From positions 1-32,143 of the forward strand of contig CAYPST010000042.1 of NCBI GenBank assembly GCA_964413425.1: a DNA stretch of 32,143 nt, in the 5' to 3' direction. Both the position numbers and the translations under genes were made by a program. Below, piece by piece: positions 23,506 through 32,010 of this stretch (the stretch's first letter is position 1; each line of letters begins with the position of its first letter). Source of the DNA: DATFLS01 sp964413425. Its GTDB lineage: Bacteria; Fidelibacterota; JAANXI01. The notes below the pieces were generated by a model that saw only the letters and a program-made list of their open reading frames with translations, ran no database searches and was not told the DNA's origin.

Positions 23506-24068
23506 ATAGGAGAAATCTTTCCTTGAGTCGGGTATCAGAAAACAATTGTCCATAGTCAATTGTCAGTGGTCAATCGTCCAGGATCTTTAAGGCTGGAATA
23601 TCCTGCATGAGGAAAACCATGGCGGAAGAAATATCGCGTCCCTCACGGGACGTGGGTTCTTTCAGGCCGGGTTTGCCAGAAATATTTCGTCCCGACGGGA
23701 CTGCATCTCTCTGTGAGATGAAGTTTCCCGGGGAGGAATGCGGTTGTTTGCGGTTTTGAAGTTTTGGGCTTCTGCATTTTTGAACTTTTGTCTTCTCGGA
23801 TTCTTGATTTCTTGTCTTCTTGGCTCCCCCCGCCCCTGCGAGATATCATCTCACACCACAAACTCTCCCAATTTAATAGTCTTTTATCTCTGGTCATCTG
23901 TGCCAATCCGTGGCTTATGTTTGTGAGGGGAGGTGGAGTTTTTGAAGTTTCGAAGTTTCGAATTCTTGAGCTCTTGGTTTCTTGCCCACGGATCAGGCTT
24001 GCAATCGGAGGAGGATGCAGCTAAATTTACATGACACTTTTTGAATTCAAGATCGTTGAATTTTGAAT
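23506..24068. other. Non-coding repeat debris between intI remnant and PBP1A
   Basis: Contains near-repeats such as TCCATAGTCAATTGTCAGTGG at about 23549-23580, the REP-like pair at 23627-23723, two related low-complexity tracts rich in TTGAAGTTT and TTCTTG (about 23752-23822 and 23938-23982), and TCTGTGCCAATCCGTGG near 23897, a degenerate dispersed repeat also seen near 15700. I see no coding sequence and no trace of the missing integrase catalytic domain. Confidence 0.5.
23627..23723. repeat. Two REP-like hairpin repeats plus a third hairpin
   Basis: AGAAATATCGCGTCCC-tca-CGGGAC (from 23627) and AGAAATATTTCGTCCC-gac-GGGAC (from 23678) are two diverged copies of one short palindromic repeat in the same orientation. 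CATCTC/GAGATG (about 23704-23720) forms another stem. Confidence 0.6.
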
Positions 24069-26270
24069 ATGAATGACTATCTTTCAAAAATAACATCTGC
24101 TGCGAATTCCCGGGACGGCAAATCGTTGTATCAACGATTCAGGAAACGCTTGCTCATTGTCACCGGGATTGCTGCTGCAGTAGGCGTCGGTCTGCTCATA
24201 TTTCTTTTGACGTTGACCGATGATCTCCCCTCCTTGACCCAGCTGGAAAATTTTGATCCCAGCCTGATTACCAGGATTCGTTCCGCCGACGGTGTGATCG
24301 TCAAAGAGCTGTATAACCAGCGACGCGTGCTTGTGCCGTTGGAGAAGATCCCTCCGTATATGGTCGATGCGCTGCTGGCCACGGAGGACCACCACTTTTA
24401 TGGTCACTGGGGAGTGAATGTCCCCAGGATCTTTAAGGCGCTGGCTGTGGATCTTTTCCACTTCAGCTGGGTGCAGGGGGCCAGTACGATCACCCAGCAG
24501 CTGGCGCGCAACATGTATGATATCATCGGATTTAAAAAGACCCTGACCCGGAAAATCAAGGAAGCAATCACGGCCATTCAGATTGAACGGACCTATACCA
24601 AGTCTGAGATCCTGGAGATGTACCTGAACCAGATCTATTTCGGGCACGGGGTCTGGGGCATCGAGGCGGCCGCCCGGGAGTATTTTGATAAACGTGCGGA
24701 AGATCTGACACTGGACGAGGCGGCCACCCTGGTGGGTGTACTCCGGCTCCCGGCGTATTACTCTCCCGTTAATCATCCGGACCGGGCACGTTCGCGCCGA
24801 AACCTGGTGTTACGACTCATGCACAATCAGGGTTTTATCAGCCGGCCGATTTATGAGTATTATTCTTCCCTGGAAGTTCAGGCCAACCCTTCTGAGGAAC
24901 GCGGGGATGGATTGGCCCCCTATTTTGCCGAGCACGTCAGGCAGCAATTGGAAAAACAGTCTGAAGCACTGGGCGTTGATGTGTACCAGGACGGCCTGAC
25001 TATTTATACCACTCTGGATTCCCGGGTTCAGGCAGCCGCCGATTCGGCCTACCGTAAATATATGGTCGAACAGCAACAGGTCTTGAACCGGCGATTACTC
25101 AACAACGAGGATGATCTGGCATCGATTGTAGATACGTCTCAATGGAGTGTCGATACGCTGCATGCGATGATTAGTGGCGAAGCGCCTATGGACTCCACCC
25201 TGCGCTCCAAACTGCGCGTGCAGGGGGCGCTGGTTGCCATGGATCCCCGGGATGGACGAATCCTGGCCATGATTGGGGGGCGGGGTTTCTCGGAATCCAA
25301 GTTCAACCGAGCGACACAGGCGAAACGCCAGCCGGGGTCAGTGTTCAAACCATTCATTTATACCACGGCTATTGATAACGGAATCCCCGTGACCCGGCAA
25401 CTTCTGAATCAACCGGTTGTCATTCATATGGATGATACGACCCGCTGGTCCCCGCAGAATTACGATCGATCCACCGGCGGCCCCACCACGCTCCGGGAAG
25501 GACTGCGCCGATCACTCAACCTGATTTCCGTTCGGCTGGTTCAGGAACTGGTGGATCCCCACATTGTGGTGGACTACGCCCATCGCATGGGCATCACCAC
25601 CGGTCTGCGCGCAGTGGATGCCATTGCCCTGGGCACCTCGGAAGTCATTCCGCTGGAGGTCACCGCGGCTTACTCCATCTTTGCGAACCGGGGTATCTGG
25701 ACAGAACCCTACGCCATTACCAGAATCGAGGATCGGTTTGGGAACGTGCTCCAAACGTATTCCCCGATGAAAAAAGAGGTCCTCAGCGAAGAAACCGCCT
25801 ACATGATGGCGGATATGCTGAAATCAGTGCTGAAACAAGGGACTGGGCAGAGTGCGGCCGCGCATGGATTCAATCGACCGGGCGGCGGGAAAACAGGTAC
25901 CACCCAGCGATTCACTGATGCCTGGTTTGTGGGATTCACCCCGCAGATTGCGGCCGGTGTCTGGGTGGGAGTGGACGATCCCGCAGTCAGCCTGGGGAAC
26001 CGGCGGTCCGGTGCCGTGGCCGCCTTGCCGATGTGGGCCACCTTTATGGCAACCGCACACGATACCCTGAATCTGTCAGAGCAAGACTTCGAAAAACCGG
26101 AGGGCGTGGTGGAAATGAAAATTTGCTCGGAAACCAAAAAACTGCCGACCAGGTATTGTCCCACAGAAACAGAACTCTTTCACAAGAATTATGTGCCCAC
26201 CGAGACTTGCGACGTCCACGGGAAAATGAATGCCAGTTCGGAGGAGAGAAAAAACCGCCGTACCTTCTGA
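24069..26270 (+). CDS. mrcA: Penicillin-binding protein 1A (class A, bifunctional)
   Basis: A 733-aa class A PBP. A short cytoplasmic N terminus and one membrane helix (about 27-50) precede the GT51 glycosyltransferase domain, with EDHHFYGHWG (106-115, catalytic Glu), GASTITQQ (137-144) and the later ERTYTKSEILEMYLNQIYFG block. The transpeptidase domain has SVFK (424-427, acyl-enzyme Ser), SLN (482-484) and KTGT (608-611). It polymerises and cross-links peptidoglycan in the periplasm. The short insert-free layout and C-terminal Cys-containing tail resemble PBP1A of Bacteroidota-like phyla. I start at the ATG at 24069; a TTG at 24063 would add two residues. It is single and convergent with the THEP1 gene. 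Confidence 0.94.
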   Translation: MNDYLSKITSAANSRDGKSLYQRFRKRLLIVTGIAAAVGVGLLIFLLTLTDDLPSLTQLENFDPSLITRIRSADGVIVKELYNQRRVLVPLEKIPPYMVDALLATEDHHFYGHWGVNVPRIFKALAVDLFHFSWVQGASTITQQLARNMYDIIGFKKTLTRKIKEAITAIQIERTYTKSEILEMYLNQIYFGHGVWGIEAAAREYFDKRAEDLTLDEAATLVGVLRLPAYYSPVNHPDRARSRRNLVLRLMHNQGFISRPIYEYYSSLEVQANPSEERGDGLAPYFAEHVRQQLEKQSEALGVDVYQDGLTIYTTLDSRVQAAADSAYRKYMVEQQQVLNRRLLNNEDDLASIVDTSQWSVDTLHAMISGEAPMDSTLRSKLRVQGALVAMDPRDGRILAMIGGRGFSESKFNRATQAKRQPGSVFKPFIYTTAIDNGIPVTRQLLNQPVVIHMDDTTRWSPQNYDRSTGGPTTLREGLRRSLNLISVRLVQELVDPHIVVDYAHRMGITTGLRAVDAIALGTSEVIPLEVTAAYSIFANRGIWTEPYAITRIEDRFGNVLQTYSPMKKEVLSEETAYMMADMLKSVLKQGTGQSAAAHGFNRPGGGKTGTTQRFTDAWFVGFTPQIAAGVWVGVDDPAVSLGNRRSGAVAALPMWATFMATAHDTLNLSEQDFEKPEGVVEMKICSETKKLPTRYCPTETELFHKNYVPTETCDVHGKMNASSEERKNRRTF

Positions 26271-26444
26271 GATTAGACTCAAAACGCAAAGGTCGCCCGG
26301 TCCGCAAAGAGATCAGGAAAATATACACTTACGTATAATCCATGGTCTATCAGATCTCCCACATACATCCACAGACATTGAAAAAAGAGAAGGATCGAAG
26401 GAATCGAAGTACGCCATATTCCGGAGGCAGGACAGTGAACAGTG

Positions 26445-26972
26445 TTATTGAACCATCCGTTTCAGCCGGACCAGAATCTCATTGACCAGATAATATCGGG
26501 TTTCTTCATTCACCGTAAAGACCACCACGTCCGGGCGGGCTTTAATCGTATCGGTAAACTTGTTTTTCCCCTTCATAATGGTTCCGAGCAGTGGTTTGGG
26601 ACTGTCAAGCACTTCGCTCAGAATTGCCTGGAATGATGCCGACATCAGTTCCATTTTCCCGATTTCATCGATAACCACAACCTCATCTTGTTCCATGGCC
26701 TGGCGAACGGCTGAAACTGCCACCGTCTCAATATTGCTTACATCAACAAAATACTTCCCAATCTTGTATTTGGTATCCAGGTCCACGTGCGCCAGTATTC
26801 CACGCTTTCCGTCCAGAGTATCCAGCGTGAAGCCCACCCGCTGGTTCCCGCGCCGCATCTCATTGGAGAGAAACCCCCCGACACGGAAATCCGCTTTTTC
26901 CAGTACGCGCTTTATCAACGTGGTTTTACCACTGCCAGGTTGTCCGGTTAATAGAATGTTGGTTGCCGGCAT
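26445..26972 (-). CDS. THEP1-type nucleoside-triphosphatase
   Basis: A P-loop NTPase of 175 aa. Walker A is GQPGSGKTT near the N terminus, the family-typical GGFLSNEMRRGNQRVGF follows, and Walker B is VVVIDEIGKMEL; LGTIMKGKNKF and VFTVNEETRY complete the THEP1 pattern. These enzymes hydrolyse NTPs and are mostly described from archaea and thermophiles; their cellular role is unclear. I start at the ATG at 26972 with GAGGGGG seven bases upstream. The product starts MPATNILLTG, so six upstream codons are dropped. It lies 77 bases downstream of the gamma-CA gene, same strand. Confidence 0.87.
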   Translation of the reverse strand: MPATNILLTGQPGSGKTTLIKRVLEKADFRVGGFLSNEMRRGNQRVGFTLDTLDGKRGILAHVDLDTKYKIGKYFVDVSNIETVAVSAVRQAMEQDEVVVIDEIGKMELMSASFQAILSEVLDSPKPLLGTIMKGKNKFTDTIKARPDVVVFTVNEETRYYLVNEILVRLKRMVQ

Positions 26973-27049
26973 AAGCAAGCCCCCTCTCAATCTCCGGTTT
27001 TACCGCTGCTTCCATCCAGCCTGATGCCACAGATCTCACCTGTTGCAAG

Positions 27050-27577
27050 CTAAGTAAGACTTTCTTGATGCAGATATATTTGAGCATAATCTACATAATG
27101 GGAGGCGGAATTGACAATCATATCCGCCTCTTCAGGTAAGACTTCCCGCACCACAGTCGCCGGAACCCCTGCCACCACAGTCTTTGCCGGGACGACCTGG
27201 CCTTCCCGCACCAGCGAGCCGGCTGCAACCAGTGCTCCGGATCTGACAACCGCCCCGCTCAGAATGGTCGCCCCCATACCGATCAAACATCGGGATTCAA
27301 TCTCGCATCCGTGTATGGTTGCATGATGTCCGATAGTCACTTCATCCCGGATCACCACCGGATTCCTGCCGGCGTCCACATGAACAACCGTGCCGTCCTG
27401 CAGATTCGAACGGGCTCCAACCCGGATGGAGTTGATATCGCCCCGGAGGACGGAGTGAAACCAGACACTGCTCTGATCACCGATGGTCACATCACCGATG
27501 ATGAGTGCCGTATCCGCAACAAATACTCCTGTTCCCAGCGATGGCTGTGTGTTCCGATAGAGACGGATATTACTCAT
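27050..27577 (-). CDS. Gamma-carbonic anhydrase-like hexapeptide-repeat protein
   Basis: A 175-aa left-handed beta-helix protein (hexapeptide pattern through about residues 20-140), with the three zinc-ligand histidines of gamma-carbonic anhydrases conserved in TVVHVD and IGHHATIHG. The YrdA/CaiE-like family is the closest. It may interconvert CO2 and bicarbonate, but many members lack proven activity, and the catalytic Glu residues of archaeal Cam are not obvious. Its ATG overlaps the end of the LptF/LptG-type gene by eight bases, so the two are translationally coupled. Confidence 0.87.
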   Translation of the reverse strand: MSNIRLYRNTQPSLGTGVFVADTALIIGDVTIGDQSSVWFHSVLRGDINSIRVGARSNLQDGTVVHVDAGRNPVVIRDEVTIGHHATIHGCEIESRCLIGMGATILSGAVVRSGALVAAGSLVREGQVVPAKTVVAGVPATVVREVLPEEADMIVNSASHYVDYAQIYLHQESLT

Positions 27578-28967
27578 TCTCCTGCTCCTCCGCCCGCTGC
27601 TGGCGCAATCTGGCGAGCCAGGACCACTGGAGCGTGGATCGTTCCTGAATGGTTCGAATGGTGAGCCACAATCCCAGCGAACCGACCACCAGATTGGGCG
27701 TCCACATAGCGAAAAACGGGGAGATAATCAGCCGGTCCGCCAGTTCCTCGCCGCCGATGAGTCCGGCCCAGTAGATTAGGAAGAAGAACAGGCTGAACCC
27801 GGCACCCACGGCAAACCCGCCGTGCCTGGCCATGATTCCCAGGGGAGCCCCGATGAGCACAAAGACGATGCAGGCCACCGGAATTGAATATTTTTTATGG
27901 ACCTCCGACATATATTTATTGATCTGCCGCCGGTAACTCTCGATGAGTTTGAGTTGCGTTTCAATCCGCTGCATTCCCACCCGAATATCCTGGCGTAATC
28001 GCCGGTGCTCCGATGCAATCTGTGCCAGAGAATCTGTTCGCAAGGCAATGATACTGTCCGGCGAGAGGCTGGCCAGCTGCTCCAACTGCCTGGTATTCTC
28101 CGCCGCTAACTGCAGGCCGATTCTGTCGTCCAGCATCTGCCGTATCTGGTCCCGTGCACTTTGCACCCTCTTTCTCAGAGAATCCACTTCCGTTAGCATC
28201 ATCCCGGCGCTCATTTCCCGGTCACCCCGCCGGCCGGATTCCCGCCGCTCCAGCATCAAACCCGAAGCCGGGATTGTCAGTACATGCTTATCGAAGTTAA
28301 TCTTGCGATATTCGGAATATTTGGTGGTATTCAACTCGTGTATTTCACCGTTATACAATGTCAGGATAATATTATTTCCCGCCACGGCCAGCGAGCCCTG
28401 CTCGGCTTGAATGGTGGTTTGCACCTCTCTGTTCCCTTTGCTGTAAATCAGCACATCCTGGAGCATCCCATCCTTCTTCCCCAGCACCCGCATACTATAA
28501 TCCGGAAGATCGTCGATAAAGTAACCCGGTTCGATATTCACGTCCGGCTTTTTACGAATGATGTCAGAACCCAGCAACCGCGCCCGATGATTGAAATCAG
28601 GTAACACATTATTATTAAACCAGATCAAAAAGGCGCATACTACCGCACCGAAGATCAGGGACGGGATAATAATAGATTTAAAACTGATGCCCGACGTCCG
28701 CATGGCGTTGATCTCATTATCGGCGCTCATCCGGCCGTAGGACATTAATATGGCCACCAGTACCGCCATCGGGATGGAGAGGGCCAGAATCCACATCAGG
28801 TTGAGACCGATGTACTCCAGAATTATCCACAGGGACAGCCCCTTGCCCAGCAGCCGATCAATGGATTTCACAATGAAATTGGAGAGAAAAAGAAAGGTCA
28901 AGACCCCCATGGCAATAAAAAAAGGCGGGAGATGTTCTTTCATAATGTAGCGGTACAGGATTTTCAT
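27570..28967 (-). CDS. LptF/LptG-family permease
   Basis: A 465-aa inner-membrane protein. Three N-terminal helices (MKILYRYIMKEHLPPFFIAM... to about residue 115) precede a periplasmic beta-jellyroll region (about 130-245), then a long heptad-rich coiled coil (about 250-355), and three C-terminal helices with VFVLIGAPLGIMARHGGFAV, the family block. LptF and LptG with LptB extract lipopolysaccharide and pass it to LptC/LptA. Only one family gene is present here; its partner must be elsewhere. The coiled-coil insertion is longer than in enterobacterial LptF/G. It is first in an operon with the gamma-CA gene. Confidence 0.9.
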   Translation of the reverse strand: MKILYRYIMKEHLPPFFIAMGVLTFLFLSNFIVKSIDRLLGKGLSLWIILEYIGLNLMWILALSIPMAVLVAILMSYGRMSADNEINAMRTSGISFKSIIIPSLIFGAVVCAFLIWFNNNVLPDFNHRARLLGSDIIRKKPDVNIEPGYFIDDLPDYSMRVLGKKDGMLQDVLIYSKGNREVQTTIQAEQGSLAVAGNNIILTLYNGEIHELNTTKYSEYRKINFDKHVLTIPASGLMLERRESGRRGDREMSAGMMLTEVDSLRKRVQSARDQIRQMLDDRIGLQLAAENTRQLEQLASLSPDSIIALRTDSLAQIASEHRRLRQDIRVGMQRIETQLKLIESYRRQINKYMSEVHKKYSIPVACIVFVLIGAPLGIMARHGGFAVGAGFSLFFFLIYWAGLIGGEELADRLIISPFFAMWTPNLVVGSLGLWLTIRTIQERSTLQWSWLARLRQQRAEEQENE

Positions 28968-29024
28968 CGCCAGAGAATATAGAGAGGGGAACCGCTGTTC
29001 TCAAGGCATTTCACCGAATAGGGC

Positions 29025-29053
29025 TTGACAATAGCCCGTTGCCGATCTACTTT
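29025..29053 (+). promoter_or_regulatory. Candidate promoter for the tRNA-Pro region
   Basis: TTGACA (29025-29030) and TACTTT (29048-29053) are 17 bases apart, identical in boxes and spacing to the tRNA-His promoter. It lies 158 bases before the broken tRNA-Pro copy and about 340 before the intact gene. Confidence 0.5.
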
Positions 29054-29205
29054 AATTTGTTTAATTTGCTTTTTGACTCTTGAGAGACACATGTTCGTCG
29101 ATTAGTGGTTTTAAATCTGTCTGTTAATTGTCCGGTAACCTCAAAAGTTCCGGACATGAATGAAAACGAGTTAAGCACAATCCGAACGGACGTTGAATTT
29201 TTAAA

Positions 29206-29314
29206 ACGACGGGGCGTAGCCCCGACAAACTCGCACCACGAAATTATAAATTTCGGGTGCTCCTATATCGGGACAGGCGCAGTCCGGTTGAGCGCGTCCC
29301 GATAGGGATCGGGA
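29206..29314 (+). repeat. Broken partial tRNA-Pro copy with a 56-bp palindromic insert
   Basis: ACGACGGGGCGTAGC (29206-29220) and GCGCAGTCCGGTTGAGCGC (29277-29295) are exact copies of adjacent parts of the intact tRNA-Pro (29387-29418). They are split by 56 bases (29221-29276), which begin CCCGAC, end ATCGGGACAG and contain a CGAAATT/AATTTCG hairpin. After the D-arm the copy ends in another hairpin, TCCCGAT/ATCGGGA (29297-29314). It cannot fold as a tRNA. The rest of 28968-29390 is AT-rich with no gene. Confidence 0.7.
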
Positions 29315-29390
29315 AGGTCCCGGCAACAGGAATAATTGCCACTAGAAGCTGCATGAGATGATCGATTCACCAGTGATCTTTGCAGGACGA

Positions 29391-29466
29391 CGGGGCGTAG
29401 CGCAGTCCGGTTGAGCGCACCTGCTTTGGGAGCAGGGGGTCGCGAGTTCAAATCTCGCCGCCCCGA
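29391..29466 (+). tRNA. tRNA-Pro (anticodon UGG)
   Basis: A complete cloverleaf: acceptor stem CGGGGCG/CGCCCCG with discriminator A (29466), D stem GCGC/GCGC, anticodon stem CCTGC/GCAGG around TTTGGGA (anticodon TGG), and T stem GCGAG/CTCGC with the TTCAAAT loop. CCA is not encoded. A strong terminator follows after eight bases. It borders an AT-rich region, as tRNA genes used as integration targets often do. Confidence 0.96.
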
Positions 29467-29473
29467 CTGAAAG

Positions 29474-29510
29474 AAACCCGCTGAAACACTGTGTTTGAGC
29501 GGGTTTTTTT
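29474..29510 (+). terminator. Strong rho-independent terminator after tRNA-Pro
   Basis: AAACCCGCT (29474-29482) pairs with AGCGGGTTT (29498-29506), and an inner AAACAC/GTGTTT stem extends it to about 15 bp. A run of Ts to 29510 follows. Confidence 0.9.
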
Positions 29511-29852
29511 ATTGAAGCCTGTAGTTTCTTTGAAAGGATCCGGTAAAATCAATCGTATCCAATTCTTATCAAATATAGGTAAAATCCGGATACCGGGGAA
29601 TCGGATACTGAAATCGTGCAATTTATTTACTTATACAAAATTCAAATGCAATTAAAAAAACAAAGTATTTATCTGTGAATCTGTCCTCATTTTATTCAAA
29701 ATTTTCTTCTAAAATTTGTAATGAATATTCGTGACAATTAACGTATAATGTTTTATTATCAAAAAGAGTCATCCCAAAATGTGAACCGATGTATAAAGCG
29801 TTAGAATAAATGTGAGAAAAAATTTTACAATATTAAATTTGATTGACTACGA
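29511..29852. other. AT-rich non-coding start of the island
   Basis: No gene is seen. The sequence is markedly AT-rich compared with everything to the left. A TATAAT box near 29743 could serve the downstream gene but has no good -35 partner. There is no clear repeat of the tRNA-Pro 3' end in this stretch. Confidence 0.45.
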
Positions 29853-31019
29853 ATGAATAATTTCAGATTAAAATCCAAGGAAGAAGAAAAAGAATTTAGA
29901 ATCTTTGTCCAAGCTATCTTCCATTCTGGAGATCCTAAATTAATCCAGGATTACATGGCTGAATCGCCTATTCCATCCCCCTTTAAGATTAGGATAAAAA
30001 TTTTGTATTTCCCCGGGACTATAAAGGATATTAAAAAATTATTAAGTCACTCAGATAATATATCTCCAATGGGAACCGAAGGAAGTTCTTACCTTTTCTC
30101 GGACATTATCGGACGTCAACACAGGCGCCAAATATCACTACCATTTACATTCTTCCGATTTTCAGGATTTTCTAATTCTGAACATATTCTTGCGTTCATT
30201 ACGATAAGTAATCGAGAGGAATGGAAAAAAGGTATTTTAAGGTTTATCAAGAAACAATATCCTGAATTAGTCCCAATCCTTCTTTCACAATCAGAGTTAA
30301 TAAAGGGCGTAAAATTATTATCAAACAAGTCTGACGAGGAAATACATGTAAAGGCTTTTTCTGCAAAAGAAAGCGTTGAAGGTTTATTCCACACAAAAAG
30401 ACAATCCGTAAGGAAATGGACAGATCAAGAATTGGAAGATGTGATTGAATCTGTAAGACAACGTCGTCAGACTATCACATCCATAGATATTGGGTTTTAT
30501 CCTCGTATTAATGACCATGTTCACATAAATCCTAAAGCTACATGCAAAATTACAAAACAAAGTGAAATTGAGGTAACCGGGAGTTTCAATACAATCTATA
30601 ATTCTGTCGTTCGGCACGTTGCTAAACTCGGAGCAAGTAAATTGCATACATATTCTGGGAGAGGATTGAAGGAGTCTTCTTATAACACCAAACCTCTTTC
30701 AATAAATTATAAAACAAACGTTTTTAAAGAGGTGGGCGTTATTAAAGAATTTATCGGGACAATAGAAGAATATCCTCATTCAATATATTCTATAGAGCAT
30801 GGAAATCCTTACGCTCAGTTACGAGTAACTGACTTACATGATGGATCCTCATTTTCGGTATACGCAATACCACCAAAACGAGTAGTAATAATCCCTGGAT
30901 TAAAAGCATCGGAAGCAGCATTCGAAAGAATACTCCATTACGTGTTCGATGAATTTTGGGAAGGTGAAATAACAGAGTATGAGCGAGACGGAAGATCATT
31001 TAAGGCAATTACAAAATAA
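29853..31019 (+). CDS. Unrecognised 388-aa protein, partner of the putative nuclease
   Basis: I do not recognise this family. The product is soluble, Lys/Ile/Ser-rich, and has no signal peptide, membrane helix, Walker motif or obvious catalytic motif. Residues up to about 165 look like a mixed alpha/beta N-terminal part. A charged region (EGLFHTKRQSVRKWTDQELE) may be a linker helix. A C-terminal half follows with alternating beta segments (CKITKQSEIEVTGSFN, VGVIKEFIGTIEE, RVVIIPG). GC content is about one third, far below the core genes. The ATG lacks a purine-rich site. Its end overlaps the nuclease-like gene by 41 bases, so the two are cotranscribed and probably act together; a sensor or target-recognition role is a guess. 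Confidence 0.75.
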   Translation: MNNFRLKSKEEEKEFRIFVQAIFHSGDPKLIQDYMAESPIPSPFKIRIKILYFPGTIKDIKKLLSHSDNISPMGTEGSSYLFSDIIGRQHRRQISLPFTFFRFSGFSNSEHILAFITISNREEWKKGILRFIKKQYPELVPILLSQSELIKGVKLLSNKSDEEIHVKAFSAKESVEGLFHTKRQSVRKWTDQELEDVIESVRQRRQTITSIDIGFYPRINDHVHINPKATCKITKQSEIEVTGSFNTIYNSVVRHVAKLGASKLHTYSGRGLKESSYNTKPLSINYKTNVFKEVGVIKEFIGTIEEYPHSIYSIEHGNPYAQLRVTDLHDGSSFSVYAIPPKRVVIIPGLKASEAAFERILHYVFDEFWEGEITEYERDGRSFKAITK

Positions 31020-32010
31020 ACTTGGTAATTACGAACAAACGGTAAAGGCTGTTTTAGCTTTTTCGGCTTTTGTCTTATATGATTCAAACAATGATAATGC
31101 TGGTTTTGGATTCGGCAGGAGGATGAGAACCTCAGAAGAAAATGAACAAAGCCCAGATACCGATGTTACACCTGACTTGGTTGTGCAAAAATCGAAAACA
31201 TACGGAATTGTGGCTGAAGTAAAGAAAACCCTAAATCGCAATAAAGATATTTGGGTTAGAACACTTGAACAGCTTAGAAAATATGATGATAAACTTGTTG
31301 GTTGGTGGACAAATGATGAACAGATTAAGACCTCAAATGCTACAATTCTAATTCATAGTTCTCGTAGTCGGGAATTTAAACAATACTTAGAGGAACAATT
31401 TGAAAAAGATCCATCTATTGTAGGGCCAAATTCCTCCATTATTGAATTTCATAGATTTGAAAATAGTGAGTCATTTTTCAATTTCAGACTCGAATACGGC
31501 ACCCTCTACGATGAAGAGATACATGACAAACTTCACTCGTCTGTTAATATTCCTTTGGATGGAGTAGTAAGAAATTATCCTGGCATTGAATACTATGATT
31601 TTCAACCGCCACTCCCAAAGATCCTTTCCCATCTCTGGTTAGATGTATTTGCGTCCAGAATATCCGAGGGAGAATACGACGAAGAAATTAATGCGAATAA
31701 AATAAAAGTATCTGTATCTGTATCTGTATCTGAGGCAACCAATGAACTTCAAAATGGATACGGTTCGGGAAAATTATCCTTTGATAACAGATCAACAGAA
31801 TTTCCAAAAATAAAATGGGTAAGAAGAGCATTTGAATGGTTTGCTAAGGAAAAAATGGCTATCCCACCGGAAAACGGATGTGATATTTACACCATTCTAT
31901 ATAAGAAAATACAGGGAGATGTTGAGGATAGATTTGTAGAGCTAGTTGCAAGGAAAATGCCAGACGATGAATCCAAAGGACAAGAAGAATTGTTTAATGA
32001 ATCAGAATAA
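30979..32010 (+). CDS. PD-(D/E)XK nuclease-fold protein (putative effector)
   Basis: A 343-aa protein with a restriction-endonuclease-like core in its first third. D66 (TPDLVV), E80-V-K82 (GIVAEVKK) and Q98-L-R-K-Y102 follow in the right order and spacing for the D, ExK and QxxxY motifs of RecB-type PD-(D/E)XK nucleases. An N-terminal helix (about 1-35) precedes the core. The remaining 230 residues have no recognised domain; they include VSVSVSVS, encoded by a hexanucleotide repeat at 31708-31732, and an acidic tail. Composition is AT-rich like its partner. The ATG lies inside the upstream gene (41-base overlap). DNA cleavage is the likely activity, perhaps as a defence effector. Function is inferred only from motifs and context. 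Confidence 0.7.
   Translation: MSETEDHLRQLQNKLGNYEQTVKAVLAFSAFVLYDSNNDNAGFGFGRRMRTSEENEQSPDTDVTPDLVVQKSKTYGIVAEVKKTLNRNKDIWVRTLEQLRKYDDKLVGWWTNDEQIKTSNATILIHSSRSREFKQYLEEQFEKDPSIVGPNSSIIEFHRFENSESFFNFRLEYGTLYDEEIHDKLHSSVNIPLDGVVRNYPGIEYYDFQPPLPKILSHLWLDVFASRISEGEYDEEINANKIKVSVSVSVSEATNELQNGYGSGKLSFDNRSTEFPKIKWVRRAFEWFAKEKMAIPPENGCDIYTILYKKIQGDVEDRFVELVARKMPDDESKGQEELFNESE
31708..31732 (+). repeat. In-frame hexanucleotide repeat, four GTATCT units
   Basis: GTATCT occurs four times in tandem (31708-31731) followed by G, encoding four Val-Ser pairs. Gain or loss of a unit would keep the frame and only change the length of a Val-Ser stretch. Confidence 0.9.

Noticed and set aside
29206..29314. 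A second functional tRNA-Pro
   Set aside because: It lacks the anticodon and T arms and is interrupted in the D region; it cannot fold as a tRNA.
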